Source: Saccopteryx bilineata
Taxonomy: Eukaryota; Chordata; Mammalia; Chiroptera; Emballonuridae
NCBI RefSeq assembly: GCF_036850765.1
Contig: NC_089491.1
Span: forward strand, 127,424,766 to 127,488,765
Direction of reading: 5' to 3'
DNA: 64,000 bases
Shown here: one piece after another, positions 33,331 through 45,084 of the stretch
How positions within the stretch are numbered: position 1 is the first letter of the stretch
Layout of the letters: each line of letters starts with the position of its first letter
The notes under the pieces: model-generated
The model's database searches: none
What the model was told of the DNA's origin: nothing
Seen by the model: the letters and a program-made list of their open reading frames with translations, nothing else
Position numbers and translations under genes: made by a program

Positions 33331-34158
33331 TTTTTTAAAAAAACAAACACACTATTATTATTTAAATAATCATTTAATTTTCATTAAATGTATGGAAGAT
33401 ATAGTCCAGTAGTCTTTAAAAGTTATGAAGATAAATAAGTTACAAGGTGATGAGTAGCTTATTTTTATTTTAATATATTGATAAATTATTGGATCTATTT
33501 GCAGCATTTGGTTGAAAATTTAAAACAAGTATTTTGTTTGTTATTATTTTTCTCCAAGAGATAAATTATATGTTTAGAAACATATAATCTGCATTTTTGT
33601 AGCTAAATATATTTTTATTTTTTATCAACTGAAGGGAAGAATATTATTAGATTCATTATACTGATAGCATCATGTTCTTCAAGAGAAAACAACTTTTATA
33701 TTTAGTGAGTCATTTGATATTCAGATTGCTATTTCTATGGATTAATTTTATGCCATTTTTCTGTTATCTTAAGGAATTATATAATCACAGAAAAAGCATA
33801 TTACTTTTAGATTAAAATATATATTACATGCACTTTTTAAACATTTAATTCTTTGAAATCAAATAAGTATGTAAGATCAAATTATTTTAAGAACACTTAA
33901 AATGTATGCATTTTAACATTAATATTTGTGATGGGCTTTTTATCTTTGATTATATAACAATGTAGAAATTGTAGACTGTTGTGTACAAATTTGATATTTA
34001 TCATATGTTATTAAATAACTATGATATGTTAAGCACAAAATTTGGGATAATCAGAGAATACCCTCAAGACAGAATTTGATATATTTTATTCTTACTGAAA
34101 TTGCTCTAAAATTAAGTGTAGATGATTGTAACATAGGCCTACAACATTCATCAAAACA
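33331..34158. other. AT-rich unique DNA
   Basis: Nothing recognised. Confidence 0.5.
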
Positions 34159-34171
34159 TTTAAACTTTTAG

Positions 34172-34538
34172 GCTTTGGCCGGTGGCTCAGTGGTAGACCG
34201 TCGGCCTGGTGTGCGGGGGACCCGGGTTGGATTCCTGGCCAGGGCACATAGGAGAAGTGCCCAATTGCTTCTCCACCCCCCCTCCTTCCTCTCTGTCTCT
34301 CTCTTCCCCTCCCGCAGCCAAGGTTCCATTGGAGCAAAGATGGCCCGGCTGCCCCAGGCGCTAGAGTGGCTCTGGTCGCAAAAGAGCGACGCCCCAGAGG
34401 GGCAGAGCATAGCCCCCCTGGTGGGCAGAGCCTCACCCCTGGTGGGCGTGCCATTTGGATCCCAGTCGGGTGCATGCGGAAGTCTGTCTGACTGTCTCTC
34501 CCTGTTTCCAGCTTCAGAAAAATACAAAAAAAAAAAAA
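34172..34538 (+). mobile_element. Class A long SINE
   Basis: The head (GCTTTGGCCGGTGGCTCAGT), body and AATACAAAA tail are present. The perfect 13-bp duplication TTTAAACTTTTAG lies at 34159-34171 and 34539-34551. The CTCF-like core is slightly altered here. Confidence 0.94.
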
Positions 34539-34911
34539 TTTAAACTTTTAGTAATAAAGTTATGGTATAAGTACCATGGTACAGTTAGATTGGTTCTCCT
34601 AATATGATTCCAAAATAAAATTCTAGGGAAAATTCTTATAGCAAAAGATTTTTATTAATTGCATTTCATTTTATATAATTTGAGCATAAATGAAAAGATT
34701 TTTTTCTGTAAATAAGATATGATTTTACTCTTTACTAAAGAAATGCACACTTTATTGTTAAGAGATGCAAAATTTAAGTATAAAATTACTATATTGTTAT
34801 ATATGTAAAATAAGAGAAGTAAAGAATTAGACTTAGAAAGAAAGGTAAGTATGATATTGTGTCATAAGAGAATACCAATAAACACTGTTTAAATTAAAGC
34901 ATATAATTTTT
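34539..34911. other. AT-rich unique DNA between two SINEs
   Basis: Nothing recognised apart from the flanking target duplications. Confidence 0.5.
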
Positions 34912-35279
34912 TTTTTTTTTTTTTTTTTTTCTGAAGCTGTAAACGGGGAGAGACAGTCAGACAGACTCCCGCATGCGCCGGACCGGGATCCACCACCCAC
35001 CGGGGGCGATGCTCTGCCCACCAGGGGGCGATGCTCTGCCCCTCCGGGGTGTCGCTTTGCCGCGACCAGAGCCACTCTAGTGCCTGGGGCAGAGGCCAAG
35101 GAGCCATCCCCAGCGCCTGGGCCATCTTTGCTCCAATGGAGCCTTGGCTGCGGGAGGGGAAGAGAGAGAGAGGAAGGAGAGGGTGGGGGGTGGAGAAGCA
35201 AGTGGGCGCTTCTCCTATGTGCCCTGGCTGGGAATCCAACCCGGGTCGACGCTCTACCGCTGAGCCAACCAGCCAGGGC
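34912..35279 (-). mobile_element. Class A long SINE, reverse strand
   Basis: A perfect 17-bp duplication TAAAGCATATAATTTTT lies at 34895-34911 and 35280-35296. The head lacks about 15 bp between the A and B boxes (CGGGTCGACGCTCTACC at 35242-35258 joins the two parts), which would weaken pol III transcription. Relative to siblings the repeat-type unit next to the CTCF-like core is also altered. Confidence 0.93.
35018..35031 (+). promoter_or_regulatory. CTCF-like core motif inside a class A SINE
   Basis: CCACCAGGGGGCGA matches the core consensus CCASYAGRKGGCRS except for its last base. The motif is on the strand opposite to the SINE transcript. Binding is not shown. Confidence 0.5.
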
Positions 35280-35357
35280 TAAAGCATATAATTTTTAAAA
35301 TTACTTCTTCCGTTAATGTTTTATATTTTTCCTGAAATTATATAAATTATTCAAATA

Positions 35358-35600
35358 CAGTGGTACCTTGAGATACGAACAGATCAACATACAAATTTTT
35401 TTTAAGATACGAGGTGTGACTCTGTTTGTATTTTTGTTTGAGATCCAAGCAAAATTCCGATTTATGAGTTGTGATTCGAGAAACTGCTGCTAGTTGGTGC
35501 TTTGGTGCATGGGTCCAGTATCGGCAGTTTGATATACAAGTTGTCTGACTTACAAGCTCGGTTACAGAACAAATTAAATTCATATCTCCAGGTACCACTA
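35358..35600. mobile_element. Tigger/pogo-type MITE (243 bp)
   Basis: The ends are CAGTGGTACCTTGAGATACG and, inverted, ATATCTCCAGGTACCACTA, flanked by TA at 35356-35357 and 35601-35602. The last base of the right end has changed from G. No coding trace. Its ends differ from the element at 17348, so it is another family. Confidence 0.85.
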
Positions 35601-35602
35601 TA

Positions 35603-36962
35603 TTAACATTTATTACAAAGAAAACTTTTATCCTAAATTAAGCTATTCTTTCCATTTTGTAGGGTTTGTTCCATAATTTTTATGTAAAATTTAAATTAAT
35701 ATTTTATTTATAATTATGTATTATCAATTTTTAAAAGAAAACAAAAGAAGGAATAGAGAGTATTTTAGAATTTGCCATTTGTTAATAAATTCCCTTTTTA
35801 TGGTATAAAACTATTTTTTATTTTGCAGTGTTCCTTTATTCCATATTGCTTTATTTTTAAAATGGCAACTATATCAATTTAACCTCCACAAGACAATAAT
35901 TCTAAATTCTATTTTTTTAAGTTCAACTTTTTAAGAATTAAGAATTAAGTGCTACTGAAAAAAATGTAATATAATTTCATAGTAAGTCAGTAACAGAAAG
36001 TCATATTTGTTATAATAAGTGAGTGTGAAAAAATTAGTCAGGTGTTATTTTGGGTGTATATATCAGGAAAAAATATTGGGGAATATTGAAAGAATTTTTT
36101 AATAAAATTGAAAAACTTTTATGTAAATTTTTTATAAAAATGTGAAAAGTATTTTTTATAAAAATAAAAATAAATTTCTTGTGTACCAACCACATGTTAA
36201 GTCCTAAAGTTATACAAAGACTAAAATATAAACTTAATCCAAAGCAATCCTAGTTTAATAGCACAACCTTCTTTCTCCTTCTTGATAAAAGGAAGTAACT
36301 GATGGCAAACCAATTTTCGATGAAGGGCAGCTGGGAAAGCCAGATTATCAACTTAGAAAATTATAAAGTCTGAAGTAATCAGAGGGCCATTAAATCAAAG
36401 AGAAGAGAAGGCATCCAGATTCTATAGAGGGTAAAGCTACAGAAAAATAGCTCTTTTCTTAGGATATTTGTCATTTTTATGCACAGGGTAAAAATGTAAA
36501 AAAACAAAACAAAAACAAACAAAAAAAACCTATATGTTTTACACCAAGAAGTCCTGCAGGAGGACAGAGAAACCATGGAAGCCATCACAATTCTTGTGGA
36601 AGTAGAGAAAATTGAAAAATTGAGAAGGGAGGAGCATAGATTCTTTTTTTGACAACTGATAATTTATAACATGAAACGAGTTCACCCCTCAACACATGTG
36701 AATTGTGAAGTTGCCAAAGGTAGAAGTCTAAAAAGATGAGCTTATACAACCTTTGAACAGCAAATAAGGGCAAATAAGGTTTTTTGACACACAGTTTTGA
36801 TAAGGTAAAATATTTGGAATTCAAGGGAGGATTTTTCTGGTATGGCTTCTCTATCTGTAACAAAGGAGCTGGATAGCTCCAGATAGACAGAAACTTACCA
36901 AAATTTCAATCCACCATCTACTGAGCTAGAAGCCTGGCAATATTAAAGTTAGCCAGTCACCA
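35603..36962. other. AT-rich unique DNA
   Basis: No gene or named repeat recognised in about 1.36 kb. Confidence 0.5.
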
Positions 36963-37145
36963 GCTGACCTGTGGTGGCTCCATGGATAGAGCGCAGACCT
37001 GGGATGCTGAGGACACCAGTTCAAAGCTCTAGGCTTACCTGGTGAAGGCATATACAACAAGCAACCAATCGACAGCTAGAGTGAAGCAACTACTTCTCCT
37101 CCTGCCCCTTTCTGTAAAATCAATAAATAAAATCTTAAAAAAAAA
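36963..37145 (+). mobile_element. Class B SINE, diverged
   Basis: The head AGCTGACCTGTGGTGGCTCC is followed by GTTCAAAGCTC (B-box-like) and an AATAAATAAAATC tail. The flanks AGTTAGCCAGTCA and AGCTAGCCAGCCA are a worn target duplication. Confidence 0.85.
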
Positions 37146-37620
37146 GAAGCTAGCCAGCCATCATTCTATCTGCCAAGCAGAGCAAAAAGATAATCTTTTC
37201 TATAAAAAATAACTTCAAGTAAAGCCTTTATGACATTTTTATAAATAATGTTTGTCATTCAATTAGAAAAAAAAACACTTGAAATGTTAAAATACAGGAT
37301 CATATGCAGTGACTTTGGGAGATTAGAAGAGAGATTTGATTAGTGACTTTTACTGATTTCTGTATGTAAATATGCTCACCATGAGTGATTTTATGCCATC
37401 TATGTAAAGCTATCAAATGCAGAGTTAGGAAGAGATAGATACTCACTTTCTGCTCTCCCAAGTGGGTATAAACCAGTGTGGAACATCACTAAATATAAAA
37501 AAAAAATAGACAGTCAAGACATTGTATCCTCCTGACAAGAAATTTAAAATAAATTGTTAACTGTTCAAAAAAAAATAGAAAAATGGATAAAATGAGTAAG
37601 ATCAAAAGTTTACTGGAATC

Positions 37621-38022
37621 GCCCTGGCCGGTTGGCTCAGCAGTAGAGCGTCGGCCTAGCGTGCGGAGGACCCGGGTTCGATTCCCGGCCAGGGCACACA
37701 GGAGAAGTGCCCATTTGCTTCTCCACCCCTCCGCCGCGCTTTCCTCTCTGTCTCTCTCTTCCCCTCCCACAGCCAAGGCTCCATTGGAGCAAAGATGACC
37801 CGGGCGCTGGGGATGGCTCTGTGGCCTCTGCCTCAGGCGCTAGAGTGGCTCTGGTCGCAACATGGCGACGCCCCAGAGGGGCAGAGCATCGCCCCCTGGT
37901 GGGCAGAGCATCGCCCCTGGTGGGCGTGCCGGGTGGATCCCGGTCGGGCGCATGCGGGAGTCTGTCTGACTGTCTCTCCCTGTTTCCAACTTCAGAAAAA
38001 AAAAAAAAAAAAAAAGGAAAAA
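37621..38022 (+). mobile_element. Class A long SINE, well preserved
   Basis: The head GCCCTGGCCGGTTGGCTCAG, B box GGTTCGATTCC, CpG-rich body and long A-rich tail are intact. The perfect 17-bp duplication AAAAGTTTACTGGAATC is at 37604-37620 and 38023-38039. It has kept many CpG sites and so looks recent. Confidence 0.95.
37889..37902 (-). promoter_or_regulatory. CTCF-like core motif inside a class A SINE
   Basis: On the reverse strand: CCACCAGGGGGCGA. A second, imperfect copy of the surrounding unit follows at about 37911-37925. Confidence 0.5.
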
Positions 38023-38545
38023 AAAAGTTTACTGGAATCTTTAAAAAAGAATCAAATGAATATTCTATATATGAAAAACACAAGTGAAATTAAAAACTTA
38101 CTATTTGGATTTAACAGAAAAGTTCAAGATAAGATTAAAAAATTTTAAATAATGTTAATAGAAATTATCCAAATTGAAGCACACAGAATAAAAAAGAAAA
38201 TATACGAAAAAATATAAGTGAAAAATCTCTTTTATGTGTATTGAAGACCCATAAAATGTGAAGTCCCATAAAAGTAAGGTAGTAGAAATATATTAAAAGC
38301 TAACAACTACATTTTTAAAATTAAAAATAATATTAACCTATAGATTCAAGGAAGATTGTGACCTCTAGCAAGGTAAACTACAAAGAACAACACGTAATAA
38401 CACATAACAGTGAAACTGAATAAAAACAGAAACAGTTCTAAAAGTAGCAAGAAGCAAGGTAAGAAAAATATTAGTCTTCAAAAATAATAGAAATAATGAC
38501 TAATGACTTTTTAACAAAAACAATGAAAGCCAGTCATGTAATATT

Positions 38546-39684
38546 TTTGCTAATATATATTTTAGTTTTTGTTTCTCTCTTTATCCATTTCCATGTTCTT
38601 ATCTTCCATCTAAATCCTTATGAAAAATAATATTTCAGCTAAGATCTCATTCTGGAGTATTGGTATTGTCTTGGTTGTCCCTACAGGCAATCAATCTGGT
38701 TACCTCTGGTCCTAAACCAATTTACTCATTCTCCCAATTTTCTCGTATTCTAGATGAGCAACAACAAGTTGGTAGGGTTGTTGATGAATTCTGAATGAAT
38801 TTCTGTTGTCTATAAAGCCTGGCTTTTCAACTGCTAGGTGAGTTTCTTATGCTTCAGTTTCCCTGATTGCATGTACTAATCATATCCTCTCCTTTTCTAC
38901 CACAACCTTGTTAGCAATATGTGGGACAATAAGATACAGAACTCTCTCTATCCCTAGAATATAAGCCTTGTAAACTTGAGGTTTATTGCTATTATGATGA
39001 ACATTATATCCTTAGAACTTAGCATACTGCTTGTTGCATTATTGGTTTTCAGTAAACATTTAAAAATGATTTAATAAACACTTCTTTTCTTCTGCTACAT
39101 ACATTCTTACTATAAATTCTGGTCACCTAAATTAATCTGGATCTGTGATTTCCTTGCAATCAGAAAATCTAACCATGTATTAGTTACTTGCAATTTCCTC
39201 CAAATATCATTCTTTCTTTCACCTTCAAGCCTTTTTCCATATTATTTTTGCATCTTGTAATTCCTCATATCTGTTTTATCTGTTTTCATTTTGTTTAGAT
39301 GTGTTCATTCTCTAAACATATTTCAGGTTGTACCTTTCCTTGAAGCATGCATCAGCTCTGCAAGTCTGGGATAAATAGTTCTCTTTTCAATCTTATAAAA
39401 TGGTTTTATAATGATAAATATCAGCCCATCTCTTCTTTATCATAAACCATCGCCTATGAAATTGTAAGTATGTTATGGTAGAAACCATTTTAATTACATG
39501 TAGAGTATATAATTTGTCTTCAATAAGTATTTGCTGAGTAAAGAAGGTAATTGGCAACAAAAAAGGTAAATGGCAAATTCTGGTTTTGATTCATGGACTC
39601 TCATTTTCATCAAAGTAAGTTTCAAAGATCAAATATCTCTGTAAATGTTATATTTTAAAATTTATGTTAAGATTTGTTATTTAA
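38546..39684. other. Unique DNA with L2/MIR-like traces
   Basis: Traces at about 38905-39070 (CTAGAATATAAGCCTTG, AACATTATATCCTTAGAAC, ending CAGTAAACATTT) and at about 39440-39545 (ending AATAAGTATTTGCTGAGTAAA) look like the 3' ends of L2-type relics. No gene. Confidence 0.45.
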
Positions 39685-40016
39685 TGCCTGACTAGGTAGT
39701 GGTGCAGTGGATAAAGTGTTGGACTGGGACATGGAGGACTCAGATTCGAAACCTCGAGATCACCAGCTTGAGCGTGGGCTCATCTGGTTTGAGCAAGGCT
39801 CACCAGATTGAGCCCAAGGCTGCTGTCTTGAGCAAGGGGTCACTTTTTCTGCTGTAGCATCCCAGTCAAGACACACATGAGAGACTAGTCAATGAACAAC
39901 TAAAGTGCCACAGCGAGGAATTGATGCTTCTCATTTCCTTTCCTGTCTGCCCCTGTCTATCCCCCCCCCTCTCTCTGTCAGTGTAGCAAAAATAAAATAT
40001 AAATAAAATAAAATAA
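39685..40016 (+). mobile_element. Class C SINE
   Basis: The head GCCTGACTAGGTAGTGG and the body with AGCTTGAGCGTGGGCTCATC are present. It ends TCTCTGTCAGTGTAGCAAAA and A-rich iterations. TAGTTATTT-like sequence on both sides is a weak target duplication. Confidence 0.88.
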
Positions 40017-40019
40017 TTA

Positions 40020-40960
40020 GTTATTTCACTTATTCAACTAAAATTTATTGAGCTATTGAATATTTGTTAAACATCAAGATCTAGAGGCTAAAAGACATTG
40101 TAGAGATCCTGACAGGGAAAAAAGACTGGAGGAAAAAAAGTGCCTGCTGTTATATAAGAAGAACTGACCTATAAACAAATATAAGGTAGGATGACAAAAG
40201 TATATGTCAGCTAGAGTGCTAACACCTATGTAGGAATATTCTGTTTCACCAGTAAAGAGAGTTAAACAGATAGCAAAGATAAATTTTAGAGTCAAGAATT
40301 AGGTTTTTTTCCAAATAAAGAGGAGAAAGAGATTATGCATTTAGAAATTAAATGCCTAAAATAGTGAAAGGAAAGAAAAAACCTACCAAATTAAAAAAAA
40401 TTATGACTACTCAACATGGTTTGAGTTTTATATGTAATGAAGGTAAAATTACTGGGTAAATATGCAACTAAGGTAAGCAGAAGACAATCATGAGGTTATG
40501 TGTAATGTTACGTTAAGAGTTTTGACTTTTTAATGCAGGTAATAAGAAGCTTTTGCTATGTTTAAGTATGTTAGTGATATCGCTGATGCAGAAAGAACAC
40601 TGTGAACAATTTATACACTTTGGAGAGCAAAGACTAAATGAAAACACAAATTTAGAAGCACTTCTAAAGATAGTGAAGGAAAGAACAGAAGCAAGAGCAG
40701 TGAGTATAAAAAGAATGATTTAGATTTGAGGGGAAAAAGAGAACAGAATTAAGCAAAGTGCAGTTGCTATTACATATGGGTAGCAGGAACACTGAAGTGT
40801 GAATAACAACTGATTTCTAACTTAGACAGCTAACATCATAGAGGCACCATTAACAGCAATAGCGATATAAAGAAGTCAAATAGGCAAATATTTATGTAAA
40901 GAAATTGTCAGTATTAATGAATGAGCAACTATCATAATTTCATTATATTGTTTAATATTG
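40020..40960 (+). repeat. Ancient interspersed repeat, family not named
   Basis: TATTCAACTAAAATTTATTG, then GGCTAAAAGACATTG..., and later TTAAGAGTTTTGACTTTTTA and ATGCAGGTAATAAG follow the order of a mammal-wide repeat that I recall without a name. A similar later portion may be at 45810-46165. Confidence 0.4.
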
Positions 40961-41455
40961 GTTAATGTAGGTAGTTAGGCTCCTGTAACTTTTTTTAAAC
41001 ATTAAAGAGAAGATAAAAATGAAAGTGACTTATTGTTATATTATAACAATGTAATCTCTGTTTTTCTTGGGTTCATGTAGAAATATATAGCTTGGCAAAG
41101 CTATTCTGTCAAATTAATAAGTGTGGTGAAAGAACCAATATTCATATACTTGTAATTGTAGGTATGTGTTTTTGTCTTTCCATTTTTAATTTTCCTATTT
41201 AAAATTCACTGAAGAGATATTTCACAAGAATATAGTTGTATTTGCCATAAAATAGTCCCAGAAAAAAAGTGATTAGTACCTTCACAGTAGTTATGACAAT
41301 TTGTTTCTGGGGGTAATAAATTGTCTGTCATCTGAGTATGAGATCCTTCATTTTCTTTAACTATCCTTTCCATCCCTCCTTCCTTTCATCTGTTTCTTCT
41401 TTCCTTGCTTCCCCTCTTTCTTATTATCTCTTTTTCTTTCTCTCTTAAAGATTTT
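40961..41455. other. AT-rich unique DNA
   Basis: Nothing recognised; the end is a CT-rich run into which a SINE inserted. Confidence 0.5.
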
Positions 41456-41700
41456 TTTTTTTTTTTTTTGTATTTTTCTGAAGCTGGAAACGGGGAGAGA
41501 CAGTCAGACAGACTCCCGCATGCGCCCGACCGGGATCCACCCGGCACACCCACCAGAGGCGACGCTCTGCCCACCAGGGGGCGATGCTCTGCCCCTCCGG
41601 GGCGTCATGGGCGCTTCTCCTGTGTGCCCTGGCTGGGAATCGAACCCGGGTCCCCCACACGCCAGGCCGACGCTCTACCGCTGAGCCAACCGGCCAGGGC
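41456..41700 (-). mobile_element. Class A SINE with internal deletion, reverse strand
   Basis: Head and tail are both intact, but about 130 bp between the CTCF-like unit and the B-box-proximal part are missing: GGGGCGTC joins ATGGGCGCTTCTCC near 41609. The duplication TCTCTTAAAGATTTT lies at 41441-41455 and about 41703-41717. So the deletion arose inside a normal insertion or was already in its source. Confidence 0.92.
41571..41584 (+). promoter_or_regulatory. CTCF-like core motif inside a class A SINE
   Basis: CCACCAGGGGGCGA, retained although the neighbouring part of this SINE was deleted. Confidence 0.5.
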
Positions 41701-41717
41701 TCTCTCTTAAAGATTTT

Positions 41718-43364
41718 ATATGTATTTTTCTTATTGTGCTTTTATGTAAAATTTAAAAAGTAAACTGATAACTACAAATAAAATTAAAAAGCCAACTTAG
41801 TTAATATTGTTGGTGAACTTTGAAGAATAATAATACCAAATATTGTTAAGGAATTTAATGTTATAAGCACTTATTCTTTGAGCATTGATGCAAATTTTCT
41901 CTTGCTTGTAAGTTGCTAAGCAACATTCTGAAAATGTTTTTGTTGACAATAAATATAATTCTGTATGGTCCCAAAAGCATAGATAATATTTTTGAGCTAC
42001 TATATCATATTATCAAGCCATATACTTTAAATTACAATGATTGTATAAATGAAAGTGCTACATAAAATAAGCCAACACTTTTTTATATAAGGTTCACACT
42101 TTTTTCAGTCAAAAACTATCATGGCAGAACAATTATAGTTAAAACTAAAAATATAGAATACGTAATTAATTTGGAATATCATTAGCAAACAATTATTTTT
42201 AGTATATGTAGAAAACCATTAGAAATAAATACACCACAGTATACTGTAGGAATTATACTAGTCTTTAATTTGTTCACTAATTAGAAGATAGTGCATAATA
42301 TTAGTACTCATACTAGAATACTTTGTTTTATGATTTATTGTGTTGAATACATTAATATCTATTTCATAATACCAATACGTAAATTACATGAGGTGTAGAA
42401 CAGAAACTTAAGATAAATATGCACATGTTCTTTCAGGAGAGATGGAAATAAAGAATTAAAGTTGCTTATACATGATAAGATATAAAATTACCATATCAAA
42501 AATTCAGGGTTGCACATTACAGCAGTGAGATTTGGGGAGATGATATAAGAGATAAATTCATACTTCCATAGATGAATTATACTTGATGCTTTTGTACATT
42601 TTCAGGAATAAGAAAAGTGACTCACATGTTTTCTTTCCTATAATTTGATATCTTGATAAATACAACTCTAGCTTATGGGAAAATATGAATAAAAAAATAA
42701 ATTTATCCTTATTTCACCCACCCTTTCCAGAGTTCAAGCCATGAAATTTGGCTTAGGAATTTAGGATTATATATATGTTTCTTGACCAAGGTAGGTATTT
42801 CTTCTCATTCTAAATTTTGAAATACAACATATTATTATTTTAACATTTTTCTTGAAAAAATGGGTCCCAAGGTTCTATTAAATCACAGGCTCAAATTCAT
42901 TTAAGTATTACAGTGAGTAACACTTCTAAGAATTTTTTGATGCTTAATACTATGTTATATGGATAATAGAATAAAAATATACAGGTAGTTTATCACTTAT
43001 TTAGGGAAACAATACCATATAAAACATAGAAGTTACATAAAGACACAGACACATACACACACACTAGAATTCAGCCACAATAAAACATTTTTAAAAATTC
43101 TATGTCTACAGTACTTCCCTGAAGTAGAATATCTAGTATATAGATTGCAAGAGAAAATATAATAAAAAATCTGTAACAAAGTATAGTTGTCCATTTTTTT
43201 CATCTAAAATATATTGATATTTGTTTTATTAGTTCTTTGTCTTCTTGTTTATACAAATTGAAGTTACATGATGTAATTCCAAGCTTCTCTGTCTTTACAT
43301 ATATATATTTTTAGTGGTACCCCATTGATAAAGCAAGAAACTCGATGGAGCTCTAGGGTGAGAT
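41718..43364. other. AT-rich unique DNA
   Basis: No gene or repeat recognised, apart from a short CA-rich run at about 43040-43065. Confidence 0.5.
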
Positions 43365-43550
43365 TGGATGTGAATTTGCAATTTCTGATCTGTGTACACT
43401 CTCTGTGCCTTTTTAAACCTTATCTGGATAGTAGGTATAAGTACCTATTTTATAAGATTATTGTGATAATTACAGTACCTAATAAGCTATGCAAAAAGAT
43501 GTAGAACCATAACAAGTTATATAATAAAAGTTAGCTATTATTTAAGTTAT
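43365..43550 (+). mobile_element. MIR relic
   Basis: GGATGTGAATTTGCAATTTC, CACTCTCTGTGCCTTTTTAA, TCTGGATAGTAGGTATAAGTA, then GATTATTGTGATAATTACAG follow the MIR order. Diverged as expected for this age. Confidence 0.72.
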
Positions 43551-44671
43551 TATTAACAATAGTAGATGTTAATTGTTTACTTATATGGGATCAAGTTTTG
43601 AAACAGTAAAAGAATCTGTGTCAATAAGGATGAATGAACAGTACTGGAACAAAACCTTAATAAAGACATTTCAATATTTTACCTAGTAAAGAAACTTGAT
43701 TATAACACTTTTTTTTTACTTTTGATGCAATAACTCATTGGTTAATAATAAGGCTGTTATTGTTAGTCTAATAAATTGTGTTTTTTTTTGTTTGTTTTTA
43801 GGTTTGTCACCTCATGGTCTAGAGATAGCTATCAAGTCTCTATCACATCTTCAAAAATATGTAGAACAAAAATAAAAGTATTTTCTTTCTCTTATAACGT
43901 GAAAATGAGATTTCTTAAAATTCTACTCATTAGACATCTTATAACTCATGAATCAGAATAAGGTCACACTCCCACTTTTAACAGTAAGTATTAGAATAAA
44001 TGAAATGATCATGCTTTATTTAGACCAATGATAACTAATATTTGGGGTGAGTGAAGAGGCTTCTATTAATTCAGCATATTGTGGCTCAAACAAAATTGGG
44101 TTTAATGAACTAAGGAAGACAAATTGTTAGCCAATAAATAGTGTCTGACACTAACAATGCATAATTTACTGCTGTGATTTAACTGGCATTTGTTAGGCAC
44201 AGAATAGAAGAACAGGTAGATGAACAGTTATTGTTTTCGCAAAGAGCATATTCAATAGGAAAGTTGAATGCTAATTACTTGGTCAATATAATATCAACAA
44301 TATTTCTGTGTAGCTTTCCTTTGTAGATTACCAAATTGAATACTTTTTATGTCTAATTAATTTTAATATCACATTAATTGTGCTCAATGTGGAAATATAA
44401 TTTTAATAGCTAATTGCCATTTTAAGTAAATAAAGAGCAAGAGATTTTACAATAAAAATAGTGACTTAAAAATTTTTTTAATTAAATATGCTTAAGGTAC
44501 TGTGTAAATTTAACATGAAGAACTAGATTTATCATTTAGAACTGAATATGCAAATTTCCAAGAAAACAATGTTCATGATGCTAATTCTATGTTTGTTACT
44601 AAAAAAAAAAATGCTTTTAGAGCCTTTGCTGACAGGTCAAATTGACTACTCATATTAAAAGTATGCCCAAG
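43551..44671. other. AT-rich unique DNA
   Basis: No feature seen. Confidence 0.5.
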
Positions 44672-45068
44672 GCCCTGGCCGGTTGGCTCAGTGGTAGAGC
44701 GTCGGCCTGGCGTGCAGAAGTCCCGGGTTCAATTCCCAGCCAGGGCACACAGGAGAAGCGCCCATCTGCTTCTCCACCCCTCCCCCTCTCCTTCCTCTCT
44801 GTCTCTCTCTTCCCCTCCCGCAGCCAAGGCTCCATTGGAGCAAAGATGGCCCGGGCGCTGGGGATGGCTCTTTGGCCTCTGCCCCAGGCTCTAGAGTGGC
44901 TCTGGTCACAACAGAGCGACGCCCCGGAGGGGCAGAGCATCGCCCCCTGGTGGGCAGAGCGTCGCCCCTGGTGGGCGTGCCGGGTGGATCCCGGTCCGGC
45001 GCATGCGGGAGTCTGTCTGACTGTCTCTCCTCGTTTCCAGCTTCAGAAAAATACAAAAATAATAATAA
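44672..45068 (+). mobile_element. Class A long SINE, well preserved
   Basis: The head GCCCTGGCCGGTTGGCTCAG, CpG-rich body and a tail that has become an AAT trinucleotide run. The perfect 16-bp duplication TAAAAGTATGCCCAAG lies at 44656-44671 and 45069-45084. A CTCF-like core is at 44940-44953, reverse strand. Confidence 0.95.
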
Positions 45069-45084
45069 TAAAAGTATGCCCAAG

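Larger units (their letters stand above)
37555..38545 (+). mobile_element. Old L1 ORF1-region fragment, split by a SINE
   Basis: Outside the SINE, the sequence follows the ORF1 coding order of older L1 families: AAAGAATCAAATGAATATTC, TTTAACAGAAAAGTTCA, AGAAATTATCCAAATTGAAG, TAGATTCAAGGAAG, AAAGTAGCAAGAAG, and CAATGAAAGCCAGTCATG at the end. No open frame remains. Start and end are approximate. Confidence 0.7.

Noticed and set aside
37621..37700. tRNA-like sequences with A and B boxes
   Set aside because: These are the heads of SINEs here and at the other class A-D copies. They run into SINE bodies and A tails and do not fold as complete tRNA genes.
37637..38148. Long open frames on both strands (up to 148 codons)
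   Set aside because: Again the class A SINE; the peptides start in flanking AT-rich DNA and have no independent support.
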